Source: Massilia terrae (GTDB lineage Bacteria > Pseudomonadota > Gammaproteobacteria > Burkholderiales > Burkholderiaceae_D). From it: a stretch of DNA of 54,211 nt. Position 1 is the stretch's first letter. Each line of letters starts with the position of its first letter. Positions 43,428-51,152 of this stretch are shown piece after piece. The notes below the pieces were generated by a model, which did not search any database, was not told the DNA's origin, and saw nothing but the letters and a program-made list of their open reading frames with translations. The position numbers and the translations under genes were made by a program. The stretch is taken from positions 1 to 54,211 of the forward strand of contig NZ_JANUGU010000013.1 of the NCBI RefSeq assembly GCF_024753145.1, read 5' to 3'.

Positions 43428-43878
43428 GGCTTTCTCCCAGAGCGCGGCATTGATTGCAAACTGAACCCGCATGTGCGGATTTGGCGCTGTTGCACATGAC
43501 TTGTATTGTCGTGAGCGGAGACGTCTTCATCGTCTTGACGATAGCGCTCATGGCCTTATCGTTAGTCCTTATGCATCCCATGATGGGATGCTCGGGCCCA
43601 GGAGCGCGGCGTGCGAAAGCGCGGCCCGAATGCACCCCAATACCAGGATGTCCAGCCACGTAAAATCTCACAATACCGTGTAAACCGTATGGTCCGTTAG
43701 CACTTGCCAGGTGCTTACGCGGCGCACGTTTGTCCAGTACAAGATAAATGCCGTCGTCTACATGACGCAGCGTGGCGTGAGAGTCGACGTTGTTATATGC
43801 CGGCCAGCTTCCGACTATCTGGCCGTTCGACAGAAGGATGATCTGGTGCGTGGCGCCATTGAATACAAGCCTCGACAT
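43420..43878 (-). CDS. L,D-transpeptidase-like (YkuD-type) protein, candidate interbacterial effector
   Basis: 152 residues from the ATG at 43878 (GGAGG 8 bp upstream). No signal peptide. It opens MSRLVFNGATHQIILLSNGQ, a strand pattern like other YkuD-type and Tlde1-type domains that begin with a self-recognising beta hairpin. The putative active site is His83 in GIGVHSGR and Cys102/Arg104 in IMGCIRTNDKAM, close to the HG...S-HGCIRM motif of L,D-transpeptidases. GPYGLHGIVRF precedes it. L,D-transpeptidase folds occur as type VI secretion effectors (Tlde1) with periplasmic immunity proteins. Here the downstream gene is small and exported. No secretion genes are near, so delivery is inference. 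Confidence 0.68.
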   Translation of the reverse strand: MSRLVFNGATHQIILLSNGQIVGSWPAYNNVDSHATLRHVDDGIYLVLDKRAPRKHLASANGPYGLHGIVRFYVAGHPGIGVHSGRAFARRAPGPEHPIMGCIRTNDKAMSAIVKTMKTSPLTTIQVMCNSAKSAHAGSVCNQCRALGESHG

Positions 43879-43962
43879 AATCGGAACCTCCCGCACGGAC
43901 GGAAGCACCGATTTTACTTAGCCGAGGCAGAGGCAATTTGAGCGAGCCTAAGGTCTCGTGTT

Positions 43963-45201
43963 TTAGAAAGCAATCACGAAGCGCGCGCCGGCGCCGACCG
44001 ATTTGGCGTAGCGCACCGTCCCGCCGTTGCCGTGCACGAGCTGGCGTACCATCGCGAGACCGATGCCGCTGCCGTGTTTTTTGGTGGTGAAGAAGGGCGT
44101 GAAGATGCTGCCGATTAGGTCGTTGGGCACGCCCGGCCCATTGTCGGCGACCTCGATGCGCAGGCGCGCGCCGCGGACCAGCCGTGCCGATACCGTCACG
44201 CGTGGCGCCGCCGCCTGCGCGGTCGCATCGGCCGCATTCTTGATCAGGTTGATGAGGGCCTGCTCCAGTTGGCCCTGGTCCACGATCAGTTCCAGCGACG
44301 GCGGTTCGACCTCGAAACCAACCTCGCCGCCGCGCGCACGCCAGCCCGGCGCGACCAGCGCCGCCACGCGATCGAACAGGTCGGCCACGCGCACCCGCTC
44401 CGGCCGCGCCTCCGGCACGTTGGACAGGCTGCGGTAGCTGCCGACGAAATCGACCAGGCTGCCGGAACGGCGGCTGATCGCATCCAGTGCGGTGGCGAGA
44501 TCGCTGGCGGCATCCGCCGGCAGGCTCACGCGGAATTCGTCGAGCATGTCGTGCGCGGTGCGCGACAGCGAGGCCACCGGCGTGAGCGAATTCATGATTT
44601 CGTGGGTCAGCACGTGCACCAGCTGGCGCCACGCATGAAGCGCTTCCGCTTCGAGCTCGGATTCGACCGGCATCAGCGCCGCCAGCCGCTGCGGCTTGCC
44701 GTGCAGGGACAGGGCCGACACTGCCGCCAGCGCCCGTTCGGCGCCGCGTTCGGTGTCGAAGCCGATCATGCCGCGCTGGTCCACCGGCTGCGCCGCCAGT
44801 TCGCGGTACAGGCCAGCGGGATCGACCGCGCGGCCCGGCGCGACCAGCTTGCGCGCGTTGGCGTTCATCGGCGTGGCGGCGCCTTCGCCGTGCGCGCCAT
44901 CGATCAGGAATAGCGCGATCGGCGCGTGCTCCAGGCGGGCCTCCAGCGCCAGCGCGTTGTCGATCAGGCGCTGGCGGTCGGCCGTCAGCGCGGGCGCGGG
45001 CTCGGTCATCGCGGCCGGTGTCGCATGCAAGGCGCGCAGCGACCGGAACAAAGGCAGTGCCAGCGCCACCGCGCCAATGCAGCACAGGACGGCGGGCCGT
45101 GGCCAGTCGGCCTGCGCCAGCATCCCGGCGCCGAACACGCAAACCAGCAGGCCGGCGCCCGACAACGTGGCGGTGAGCGCCGCGCGCCGTTCAGATGCCA
45201 T
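43963..45201 (-). CDS. Sensor histidine kinase, NtrY/AtoS type
   Basis: 412 residues. Two N-terminal membrane helices (about 10-28 and 34-52) with almost no periplasmic loop, then a PAS-like region (80-170), HisKA with His200 in VLTHEIMNSLTPVASLS, and the ATPase domain: LINLIKNAADAT (N-box), VADNGPGVP (G1), FFTTKKHGSGIGLAMVRQLV (F/G2). HEIMNSLTP is typical of NtrY-type kinases paired with sigma-54 activators. It overlaps the regulator gene by 11 bp (regulator first), so they are co-translated partners. With so small a periplasmic part, the signal may come through the membrane or the exporter itself. Confidence 0.93.
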   Translation of the reverse strand: MASERRAALTATLSGAGLLVCVFGAGMLAQADWPRPAVLCCIGAVALALPLFRSLRALHATPAAMTEPAPALTADRQRLIDNALALEARLEHAPIALFLIDGAHGEGAATPMNANARKLVAPGRAVDPAGLYRELAAQPVDQRGMIGFDTERGAERALAAVSALSLHGKPQRLAALMPVESELEAEALHAWRQLVHVLTHEIMNSLTPVASLSRTAHDMLDEFRVSLPADAASDLATALDAISRRSGSLVDFVGSYRSLSNVPEARPERVRVADLFDRVAALVAPGWRARGGEVGFEVEPPSLELIVDQGQLEQALINLIKNAADATAQAAAPRVTVSARLVRGARLRIEVADNGPGVPNDLIGSIFTPFFTTKKHGSGIGLAMVRQLVHGNGGTVRYAKSVGAGARFVIAF

Positions 45202-46528
45202 GCTTGCCGAGCTTCCGGTACAGGGCCGCGCGGCTCACGCCCAGCAGGCGCGCGGCGTGGCTGATATTGCCCTTGGCCTTGTCCAGCGCGGCGGCGATGG
45301 CGTCGCGTTCGAGCGCACCCAGCACCAGCTGCGGTTCCGGCGCCGGGATCTCTTGCGGAACCGCTGCGGCCGGCGCGGCCAGGCCGAAATCGCCGAACTG
45401 GTATTCCGGCTGCGCGCCGAGGATCACGGCGCGTTCGCAGGCATGGCGCAGCGCGCGCACGTTGCCGGGCCACGGCCAGGCGCACAGGCGCTCGATCGCT
45501 TCGCCCGACAGTACGCGCTCCGGCCGCTGGTACTGGACTTGGTACAGGTCGAGATAGTGGCGCAGCAGGGTCGGGATGTCTTCGCGGCGCTCGCGCAGCG
45601 GCGGCACGCGGATCACGATGGTATTCAGGCGGAACAGCAGGTCGGGCCGGAACACGGACGGATCGAACAGGCGAACCTCGTCGAGATTGGTGGCGCTGAC
45701 GATGCGCACGTCGATCGCTTCCGCGCGGTCGGCGCCGAGCGGCGTCACCTCGCGCCGCTCCAGCGCGGTCAGCAGCTTGGCCTGCGCCGCCAGCGGCATG
45801 TTGCCGATCTCGTCGAGGAAGAGCGAGCCGCCGCGCGCGGCCTGGAAGCGTCCGGCGCGATGCTCCTTCGCGTCGGTAAACGAGCCTTTGCGGTGCCCGA
45901 ACAGCTCACTCTCGAAGGTTGATTCGGGCAGCGCGCCCATGTCGACCGCGAGGAAGGTTTTCGCCGCGCGGCGCGAAGCGAGGTGAATCGCACGCGCCAC
46001 CAGTTCCTTGCCGACGCCATTCTCGCCCAACACCATCACATTGGCTTCGGTCGGCGCCACGCTGGCGATCATGGCCTTCACTTCGCGGATGGCGGCGGAC
46101 GCGCCCATCAGCGGCGATTCGGCCGCCGCACCGGCGCCGCCGCGGCGGGCCAGCGCGCTGTCGATGGCGGCGATCAGGCGCGCGTTATCCCAGGGCTTGG
46201 TGATGAAATCGCTGGCGCCGCGCTTGAGGGCCTCGACCGCGAGCGGCACGTCGGCGTAGGCGGTCAGCGCGATCACGGCGGGCGGCTGGGGCAGCGCGCG
46301 CAGGCGGTCCAGCACCGCCAGCCCTTCGGCGCCATCGATGCGGCCCGGCGTGAAGTTAAAGTCGAGCAGGACCACGTCCGGCGCCCGTTCGGCCAGCGCG
46401 GCCTGCAGCTGCTGCGGATCGTTCAGCGACACCACCGATCCGAAGCGGCGCCGCAGCAGCAGCTGGGCGGCGTACGCGACGTCGATGTCGTCGTCGAGGA
46501 TCAGGATGTGGGCGGCGGGATCGGCCAT
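45191..46528 (-). CDS. NtrC-family sigma-54-dependent response regulator
   Basis: 445 residues. Receiver with Asp56 (VVLLDFNFTP) and Lys111 (FITKPW); AAA+ domain with Walker A GENGVGKE (168-175), Walker B GGSLFLDEIGNMP, and arginine-finger region FRPDLLFRLN; C-terminal Fis-type helix-turn-helix (AAALDKAKGNISHAARLLG...). The sigma-54 contact loop GAFTGA reads GSFTDA (215-220), a deviation shared by a subgroup associated with MacB-like transporters. A consensus sigma-54 promoter and two palindromes lie upstream, divergent, in front of an export operon, which makes the target plain. Confidence 0.94.
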   Translation of the reverse strand: MADPAAHILILDDDIDVAYAAQLLLRRRFGSVVSLNDPQQLQAALAERAPDVVLLDFNFTPGRIDGAEGLAVLDRLRALPQPPAVIALTAYADVPLAVEALKRGASDFITKPWDNARLIAAIDSALARRGGAGAAAESPLMGASAAIREVKAMIASVAPTEANVMVLGENGVGKELVARAIHLASRRAAKTFLAVDMGALPESTFESELFGHRKGSFTDAKEHRAGRFQAARGGSLFLDEIGNMPLAAQAKLLTALERREVTPLGADRAEAIDVRIVSATNLDEVRLFDPSVFRPDLLFRLNTIVIRVPPLRERREDIPTLLRHYLDLYQVQYQRPERVLSGEAIERLCAWPWPGNVRALRHACERAVILGAQPEYQFGDFGLAAPAAAVPQEIPAPEPQLVLGALERDAIAAALDKAKGNISHAARLLGVSRAALYRKLGKHGI

Positions 46529-46603
46529 TCTCGGTTGCTGGCGTGGTCAGGACTGCAAGGATTCTAGCCGGGCTGGCCGCGGCCGGAAAGCACAAAAAAC
46601 AGC

Positions 46604-46619
46604 TGTCCGGATCCGAACA
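46604..46619. promoter_or_regulatory. Upstream activator site 1
   Basis: TGTCCGGATCCGAACA, an imperfect 16-bp palindrome, one base from the perfect copy 24 bp to the right. Probable binding site of the divergent NtrC-family regulator; about -100 relative to the predicted start near 46711. Confidence 0.7.
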
Positions 46620-46627
46620 CCGGCAAC

Positions 46628-46656
46628 TGTCCGGATCCGGACACTTTGGCTGTCCG
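46628..46656. promoter_or_regulatory. Upstream activator site 2 with additional half-site
   Basis: TGTCCGGATCCGGACA (46628-46643) is a perfect 16-bp palindrome; a further half TGTCCG follows at 46651-46656. Its centre is about -76 from the predicted start, a normal distance for a sigma-54 enhancer site. Confidence 0.75.
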
Positions 46657-46684
46657 CAAGCCATTTTTCACCCAGTTTTGGGGC

Positions 46685-46700
46685 TGGCACGCGACTTGCA
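46685..46700 (+). promoter_or_regulatory. Sigma-54 promoter of the export operon
   Basis: TGGCACGCGACTTGCA matches the consensus TGGCACG-N4-TTGCA exactly, with invariant GG and GC at correct spacing. Predicted start about 46711. It faces the adaptor gene and lies 42-57 bp from the second activator site. Confidence 0.9.
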
Positions 46701-46778
46701 CTAATGGCCATGTACCTGTTCTTTGACTCTCACATGCAAATGGATCGACATACACCACACATCGTCACCGGCGCCTCC

Positions 46779-48023
46779 ATGGACAAGGTCGTGCCGAAGA
46801 AGCGCAGCCGCATCTGGCTGCGCATTGGCGCCGGCGTGGCCGCGGTTGCCGCCTGCGGCTTCGCCTTGTGGCACTTCGCGCCGCACGGCTTGCAGGTGGC
46901 TGCCGCCGACGTGCGCGTGGCGACTGTGGCGCCGGGCGTGTTCCGCGACGATATCGTCGTGCGCGCCACCGCCCAGCCGCTCAATTCGGTGATTCTCGAT
47001 TCGGTGGAGTCCGGCCGCGTCGAACAGGTCTTCATCCGCGACGGCCAGATGGTCAGGAAGGGCGACCTGCTATTCCGGCTGTCGAACCCGCAGCGCAATA
47101 TCGAGCTGCTGCGCACCCAGGCCGAAACCGCGCAGCAGGTGTCGAACCTGTCGAACCTGCGGGTGGCGCAGGAAGCGGGCCGCACCGATCACCAGCGCCG
47201 CCTGTCGGACCTCGAATTCGCCTGGTCGCAAGCCAGCAAGCAGCATGCGCGCAACCAGCGCCTGGCCGCCCAGGGCTTCATCTCGCAAGTCGCGCTGGAG
47301 GAGTCAAGCGACAAGCTGGCGCAGCAAAAGCGCGCGCTGGACGAGGAGCGCGCCCGCTTCGGGCTGGAAGAGACGGTGCGCAGCGGCGCGCTGACCGAAA
47401 TGCAGACCGCGATCCACGGCCTCAATTCGGGCCTGAAGCTGGTGTCCGAGACCGTCGATGCGCTGGCCGTGCGCGCGCCGATCGACGGCATGCTGGCCGA
47501 CTTCCACCTGCAGGTCGGCCAGACCGTCCAGATGAACGAGCATATCGGCCGCATCGACGACCCCACGCAGTTCAAGCTGGTGGCCGACGTCGACGAGTTC
47601 TACCTGAACCGCATCGCGGTCGGCCGTCATGGGACGGTGCGCCAGGACGACAAGGAATATCCGGTCACGATCAGTGCCGTGTTCCCGCAGATTAAAGATG
47701 GCCGCTTCACGGTCGAACTCCAGTTCGGCAAGGAGCAGCCGCCAGTGCTCAGCCCCGGCCAGGGCATCGACGCCCAGCTCACGCTCGGCGCGCCGGCGCA
47801 GGCCATGCTGCTGCCGAACGGCGCCTTCGCCAACGACACCGGCGGCGCCTGGGCCTTCGTGCTCGGCGCGGGATCGAACATCGCCGAGAAGAAGGCGATC
47901 CGCCTGGGGCGACGCAGCAGCACCCAGGTCGAAGTGCTGTCGGGATTATCGAATGGTGATCGCGTGATCATCTCCAGCTACACTCCGTTCGGGAAGGCCG
48001 AGCGGGTCGAACTCACCAAATAA
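46779..48023 (+). CDS. Periplasmic adaptor (membrane fusion) subunit of an ABC exporter
   Basis: 414 residues from ATG 46779 (MDKVVPKKRSR), which fits the common N-terminus of this group; ATG 46740 is an alternative and neither has a clear Shine-Dalgarno. ATG codons left of about 46711 would lie before the predicted start of transcription. One N-terminal membrane helix (about 13-35), then lipoyl-like half (VEQVFIRDGQMVRKGDLLFRL), a long coiled coil (about 105-210, rich in Gln/Ala/Arg), the second lipoyl half (VRAPIDGMLADFHLQVGQTV) and beta-barrel region. MacA/HlyD-type proteins link an inner-membrane exporter to an outer-membrane channel. No TolC-type gene is in the window. Confidence 0.9.
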   Translation: MDKVVPKKRSRIWLRIGAGVAAVAACGFALWHFAPHGLQVAAADVRVATVAPGVFRDDIVVRATAQPLNSVILDSVESGRVEQVFIRDGQMVRKGDLLFRLSNPQRNIELLRTQAETAQQVSNLSNLRVAQEAGRTDHQRRLSDLEFAWSQASKQHARNQRLAAQGFISQVALEESSDKLAQQKRALDEERARFGLEETVRSGALTEMQTAIHGLNSGLKLVSETVDALAVRAPIDGMLADFHLQVGQTVQMNEHIGRIDDPTQFKLVADVDEFYLNRIAVGRHGTVRQDDKEYPVTISAVFPQIKDGRFTVELQFGKEQPPVLSPGQGIDAQLTLGAPAQAMLLPNGAFANDTGGAWAFVLGAGSNIAEKKAIRLGRRSSTQVEVLSGLSNGDRVIISSYTPFGKAERVELTK

Positions 48024-48042
48024 CAGAACAAGGGATCCAAAC

Positions 48043-48723
48043 ATGCTCAAACTTTCAGGCGTCAGCAAAGTCCACCAGACCGGCGAAGTGCAAACCACGG
48101 CGCTGGACCACATCGACCTCGACATCGCCGCCGGCGAGTACGTGGCCATCACCGGGCCGTCCGGCTGCGGCAAGTCGACCCTGCTGTCGGTGCTCGGCCT
48201 GCTCGATGTGCCCAGCAGCGGCGATTACTGGTTCGAAGGCCGCAACGTGGCCGGCTGGAGCGAGTCGAAGCTCAACGAGCTGCGGCGCGGGCGCGTCGGC
48301 TTCATCTTCCAGAGCTTCAACCTGATCGAGGAGCTGTCGGTGTTCGAGAACGTCGAACTGGCGCTCGAATACACCGGCACCTCGGCCGCCGAGCGGCGCG
48401 AGCGCGTGTCGGCCATGCTGCACAAGCTGGGTGTGGCGCACCGCGCCGGGCACCGGCCGTCGCAGCTGTCGGGCGGCCAGCAACAGCGCGTGGCGATCGC
48501 GCGGGCGCTGGTGGCCGGCCCCGCCCTGCTGCTGGCCGACGAACCGACCGGCAACCTCGACACCGCGCATGGCGACGAGGTGATGCGCCTGCTCCGCCAG
48601 ATCAACGAGGAAGGCACCACCGTCGTGATGGTGACCCACTCGCCGGCCCACGCCGCCCAGGCTTCGCGCACCCTGCACCTGCTGGATGGCCGGGTGGTGG
48701 TCGACGCCCTGCAGGCCGCTTGA
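48043..48723 (+). CDS. ABC transporter ATP-binding protein (MacB/LolD type)
   Basis: 226 residues. Walker A GPSGCGKST (38-46), Q-loop FIFQSFNLIEELSVFENVEL, signature LSGGQQQRVAIARAL, Walker B LLLADEPTGNLD and H-loop VMVTHS. The FQSFNLI and EPTGNLDT blocks place it in the MacB/LolD/FtsE group that drives mechanical export without carrying the substrate through the membrane. The permease gene follows after 9 bp. Confidence 0.95.
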   Translation: MLKLSGVSKVHQTGEVQTTALDHIDLDIAAGEYVAITGPSGCGKSTLLSVLGLLDVPSSGDYWFEGRNVAGWSESKLNELRRGRVGFIFQSFNLIEELSVFENVELALEYTGTSAAERRERVSAMLHKLGVAHRAGHRPSQLSGGQQQRVAIARALVAGPALLLADEPTGNLDTAHGDEVMRLLRQINEEGTTVVMVTHSPAHAAQASRTLHLLDGRVVVDALQAA

Positions 48724-48732
48724 GGAGGCGGC

Positions 48733-51141
48733 ATGAAGTTGCGTGACTTTCGGGTCGGCTGGCGCCTGCTGGCCAAGGAACCCGCGTATTCGTCGGTGGT
48801 GATCACCGGCCTGGCCGCCGGCATCGCCGTGTGCTTCCTGCTGCTCGGGCTGGTGCGCCATTCGCTCTCGTACGAACGCCACGTGCCGGAGCGCGAGCAC
48901 GTGTTCCAGCTGATGGAGCGCTGGAACCTTGCAGTGCTCGGCAACGAATGGTTCATCACCACCAGCCTGCCCTCGCGCGACGCCGCGCTGGCCAGCGGCC
49001 AGCCGCTGCTGGCGACCACCGTGGTCGACCGCAACGTCGACGTGCGCGCCGGGTCGCAAGTGGTCAGCCTTGGCGTGGAACTGGTCGACGCCGACTTCGA
49101 GAAGATCTTCCAGCCGAAAGTGCTGGCCGGTGACCTGCATGAGGCGATCACGCGACCGGGCGCGCTAGCCCTTGCGCGGGCGACCGCGCTGCGCTTGTTC
49201 GGTACTGTCGACGCGGTCGGCAAGACCCTGCAGGGCGACAAGCAGAACTACATCGTGCTTGCCGTGGTCGCCGACCAGCCGGCCGCCACCACGATGGGCT
49301 TCGATTCGCTCGCCGGCATCAACAGCGGCTTCCTGCCGCCGGGGACGCTGAAGAATTTCGAGAGCGCGTGGGGCGGCAACCTGGGCCGCGTGTATCTCAA
49401 GCTGCTGCCGGGCAGCGACCGGCAGGCCGTGCTGGAAGCCGTCCGCACGGGCCTGCGCAACTCGCGCCTGGTCAAGCGCGACTATGCGGAGCAGGTCGCC
49501 GCGCTCGGCGGGCGCGACCTGATCGAATACAAGCTGACTCCGATCGCCGATGTCTACCTCGATCCCGACCAGAAGGGCACCTCCGACGTCCACGCCGACG
49601 CCCGCACCATCTACGGGCTGGCCGCGGTCGCCGTGCTGATCCTGCTGCTGGCCGCAAGCAACTATGTGAACCTGGCCACCGTGCGCACGCTGGCGCGCCA
49701 GCGCGAGATCGCGGTGCGCAAGGTGCTGGGCGCGTCGGCGCCGGCAGTGGCGCGCCAGTTCCTGGCCGAATCCGTGCTGGTGTGCCTGATCGCGACCGGT
49801 TGCGGGCTGCTGCTCGCGTGGCTGATGCTGCCGGTGTTCTCGGACCTCGTGCAGCGCAGGTTCGACAATATGTTCACCCCGGCGGCCATCGCCGCCACGG
49901 TGCTGTTTGGCGGGGTGCTGGGCCTCGCGGCGGGCGCCTACCCTACGTGGTCGGCGCTGCACGTGCGCGCCACCGCCGCCCTCGCTGGCCGCAGCGGCAG
50001 TGAAACCCCGCGCGGACTGTGGCTGCGGCGCACCCTCACCGCGCTGCAGTTCGCGGCGGCGATCGCGCTGACCGGAACCACGCTCGCCGTGGCGTGGCAA
50101 ACCCACTACGCCAGCACGCTCAATCCCGGCTTCAACCCGGCGCCGCTGATCATGTTCGGCGCCCACAACGATATGCGCGATCCGCGCATGCGCGGCCTGC
50201 GCGATGCGCTGGTCCGCCTGCCGGGCGTGGAAGGCGTGGCCGAATCCAGCAACGACATCTTCGCCAACAATAACGTCACCACCCTGCGCCGCGACGGCGG
50301 CGAGGCGACGGACCTGAGCCTGCATATCGTCAGCCCGGAATTCTTCAGCGTGTACGGCCTGAAGGCGGTGGCCGGACGCCTGTTCGATCCGGCGCTGGAT
50401 GCCCCGAACCAGCCCGACCGCGTGGTGGTCAATGCGTCGGCAGCGCGTGCCCTCGGCTTCGTCACGCCGCAGGACGCGGTGGGCAAGTCCATCGCCGACA
50501 CCGGCGGCGACGTCAAGCCGAGGCAGATCGTTGGAGTGGTGGCGGACGTGCGCAATCCATCGGGCCGCGGCAGCGCGCAGTCGAGCGTGTTCTACCTGCG
50601 CGACCAGGTGAAGGTGTTCACCGTGCGCTGCAGCGGCGATCCGGCGACAGTGATGCGCGAGATCGCGCAAGTCTGGCCGCGCTTCTTCCCGAACGAGACC
50701 CAGGACCCGCTGCGCATGGCCAGCTTCATCGCCCGCGAGTTCTACGCCGACGACCTGCGCCTGGCGAAGCTGCTGGCCGCATCGAGCGCGATCGCGATCG
50801 CCATCGCAGCCTTCGGCATCTATGTGCTGGCGGCCTACAGCGTGCAGCGCCGTACCAAGGAGATCGTGCTGCGCAAGCTGTACGGCGCAGGCCAGGGCGC
50901 GATCGGCAAGCTGGTGGCGCGCGAGTTCGCGACCCTGGTCGCGGCCGGCGCGCTGCTCGGCCTGCCCCTGGCATGGATCGCGACCCAGCGCTACCTGGCG
51001 CCGTTCACCGAGCGCGCCCCGGTCGGGCTGTGGACACTGGCGGCGGCGCTGGCCCTGGCCGGGCTGGTCACGCTGTTCTCCACGCTGCGCCACACACTGG
51101 CCGCGGTCCGCATCACCCCCGTGCGCGCGCTGCGCGACTGA
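48733..51141 (+). CDS. FtsX/MacB-type ABC permease, copy 1
   Basis: 802 residues. Starts MKLRDFRVGWRLLAKEPAYS, then a first membrane helix, a periplasmic domain (about 45-285), three-helix FtsX domain (about 290-430), a second periplasmic domain (460-660) and a second FtsX domain (about 680-800). LVRKVLGAS-type signature occurs as AVRKVLGASAPAVARQFLAES and VLRKLYGAGQGAIGKLVARE. This two-FtsX-domain layout is found in exporters of the MacB class, often for antimicrobial peptides or lipids. The next gene is a close paralogue. Confidence 0.92.
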   Translation: MKLRDFRVGWRLLAKEPAYSSVVITGLAAGIAVCFLLLGLVRHSLSYERHVPEREHVFQLMERWNLAVLGNEWFITTSLPSRDAALASGQPLLATTVVDRNVDVRAGSQVVSLGVELVDADFEKIFQPKVLAGDLHEAITRPGALALARATALRLFGTVDAVGKTLQGDKQNYIVLAVVADQPAATTMGFDSLAGINSGFLPPGTLKNFESAWGGNLGRVYLKLLPGSDRQAVLEAVRTGLRNSRLVKRDYAEQVAALGGRDLIEYKLTPIADVYLDPDQKGTSDVHADARTIYGLAAVAVLILLLAASNYVNLATVRTLARQREIAVRKVLGASAPAVARQFLAESVLVCLIATGCGLLLAWLMLPVFSDLVQRRFDNMFTPAAIAATVLFGGVLGLAAGAYPTWSALHVRATAALAGRSGSETPRGLWLRRTLTALQFAAAIALTGTTLAVAWQTHYASTLNPGFNPAPLIMFGAHNDMRDPRMRGLRDALVRLPGVEGVAESSNDIFANNNVTTLRRDGGEATDLSLHIVSPEFFSVYGLKAVAGRLFDPALDAPNQPDRVVVNASAARALGFVTPQDAVGKSIADTGGDVKPRQIVGVVADVRNPSGRGSAQSSVFYLRDQVKVFTVRCSGDPATVMREIAQVWPRFFPNETQDPLRMASFIAREFYADDLRLAKLLAASSAIAIAIAAFGIYVLAAYSVQRRTKEIVLRKLYGAGQGAIGKLVAREFATLVAAGALLGLPLAWIATQRYLAPFTERAPVGLWTLAAALALAGLVTLFSTLRHTLAAVRITPVRALRD

Positions 51142-51152
51142 AGGAAACCAAT

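Noticed and set aside
46338..46778. N-terminal extension of the adaptor protein
   Set aside because: It would start inside the divergent regulator gene and lie upstream of the sigma-54 promoter.
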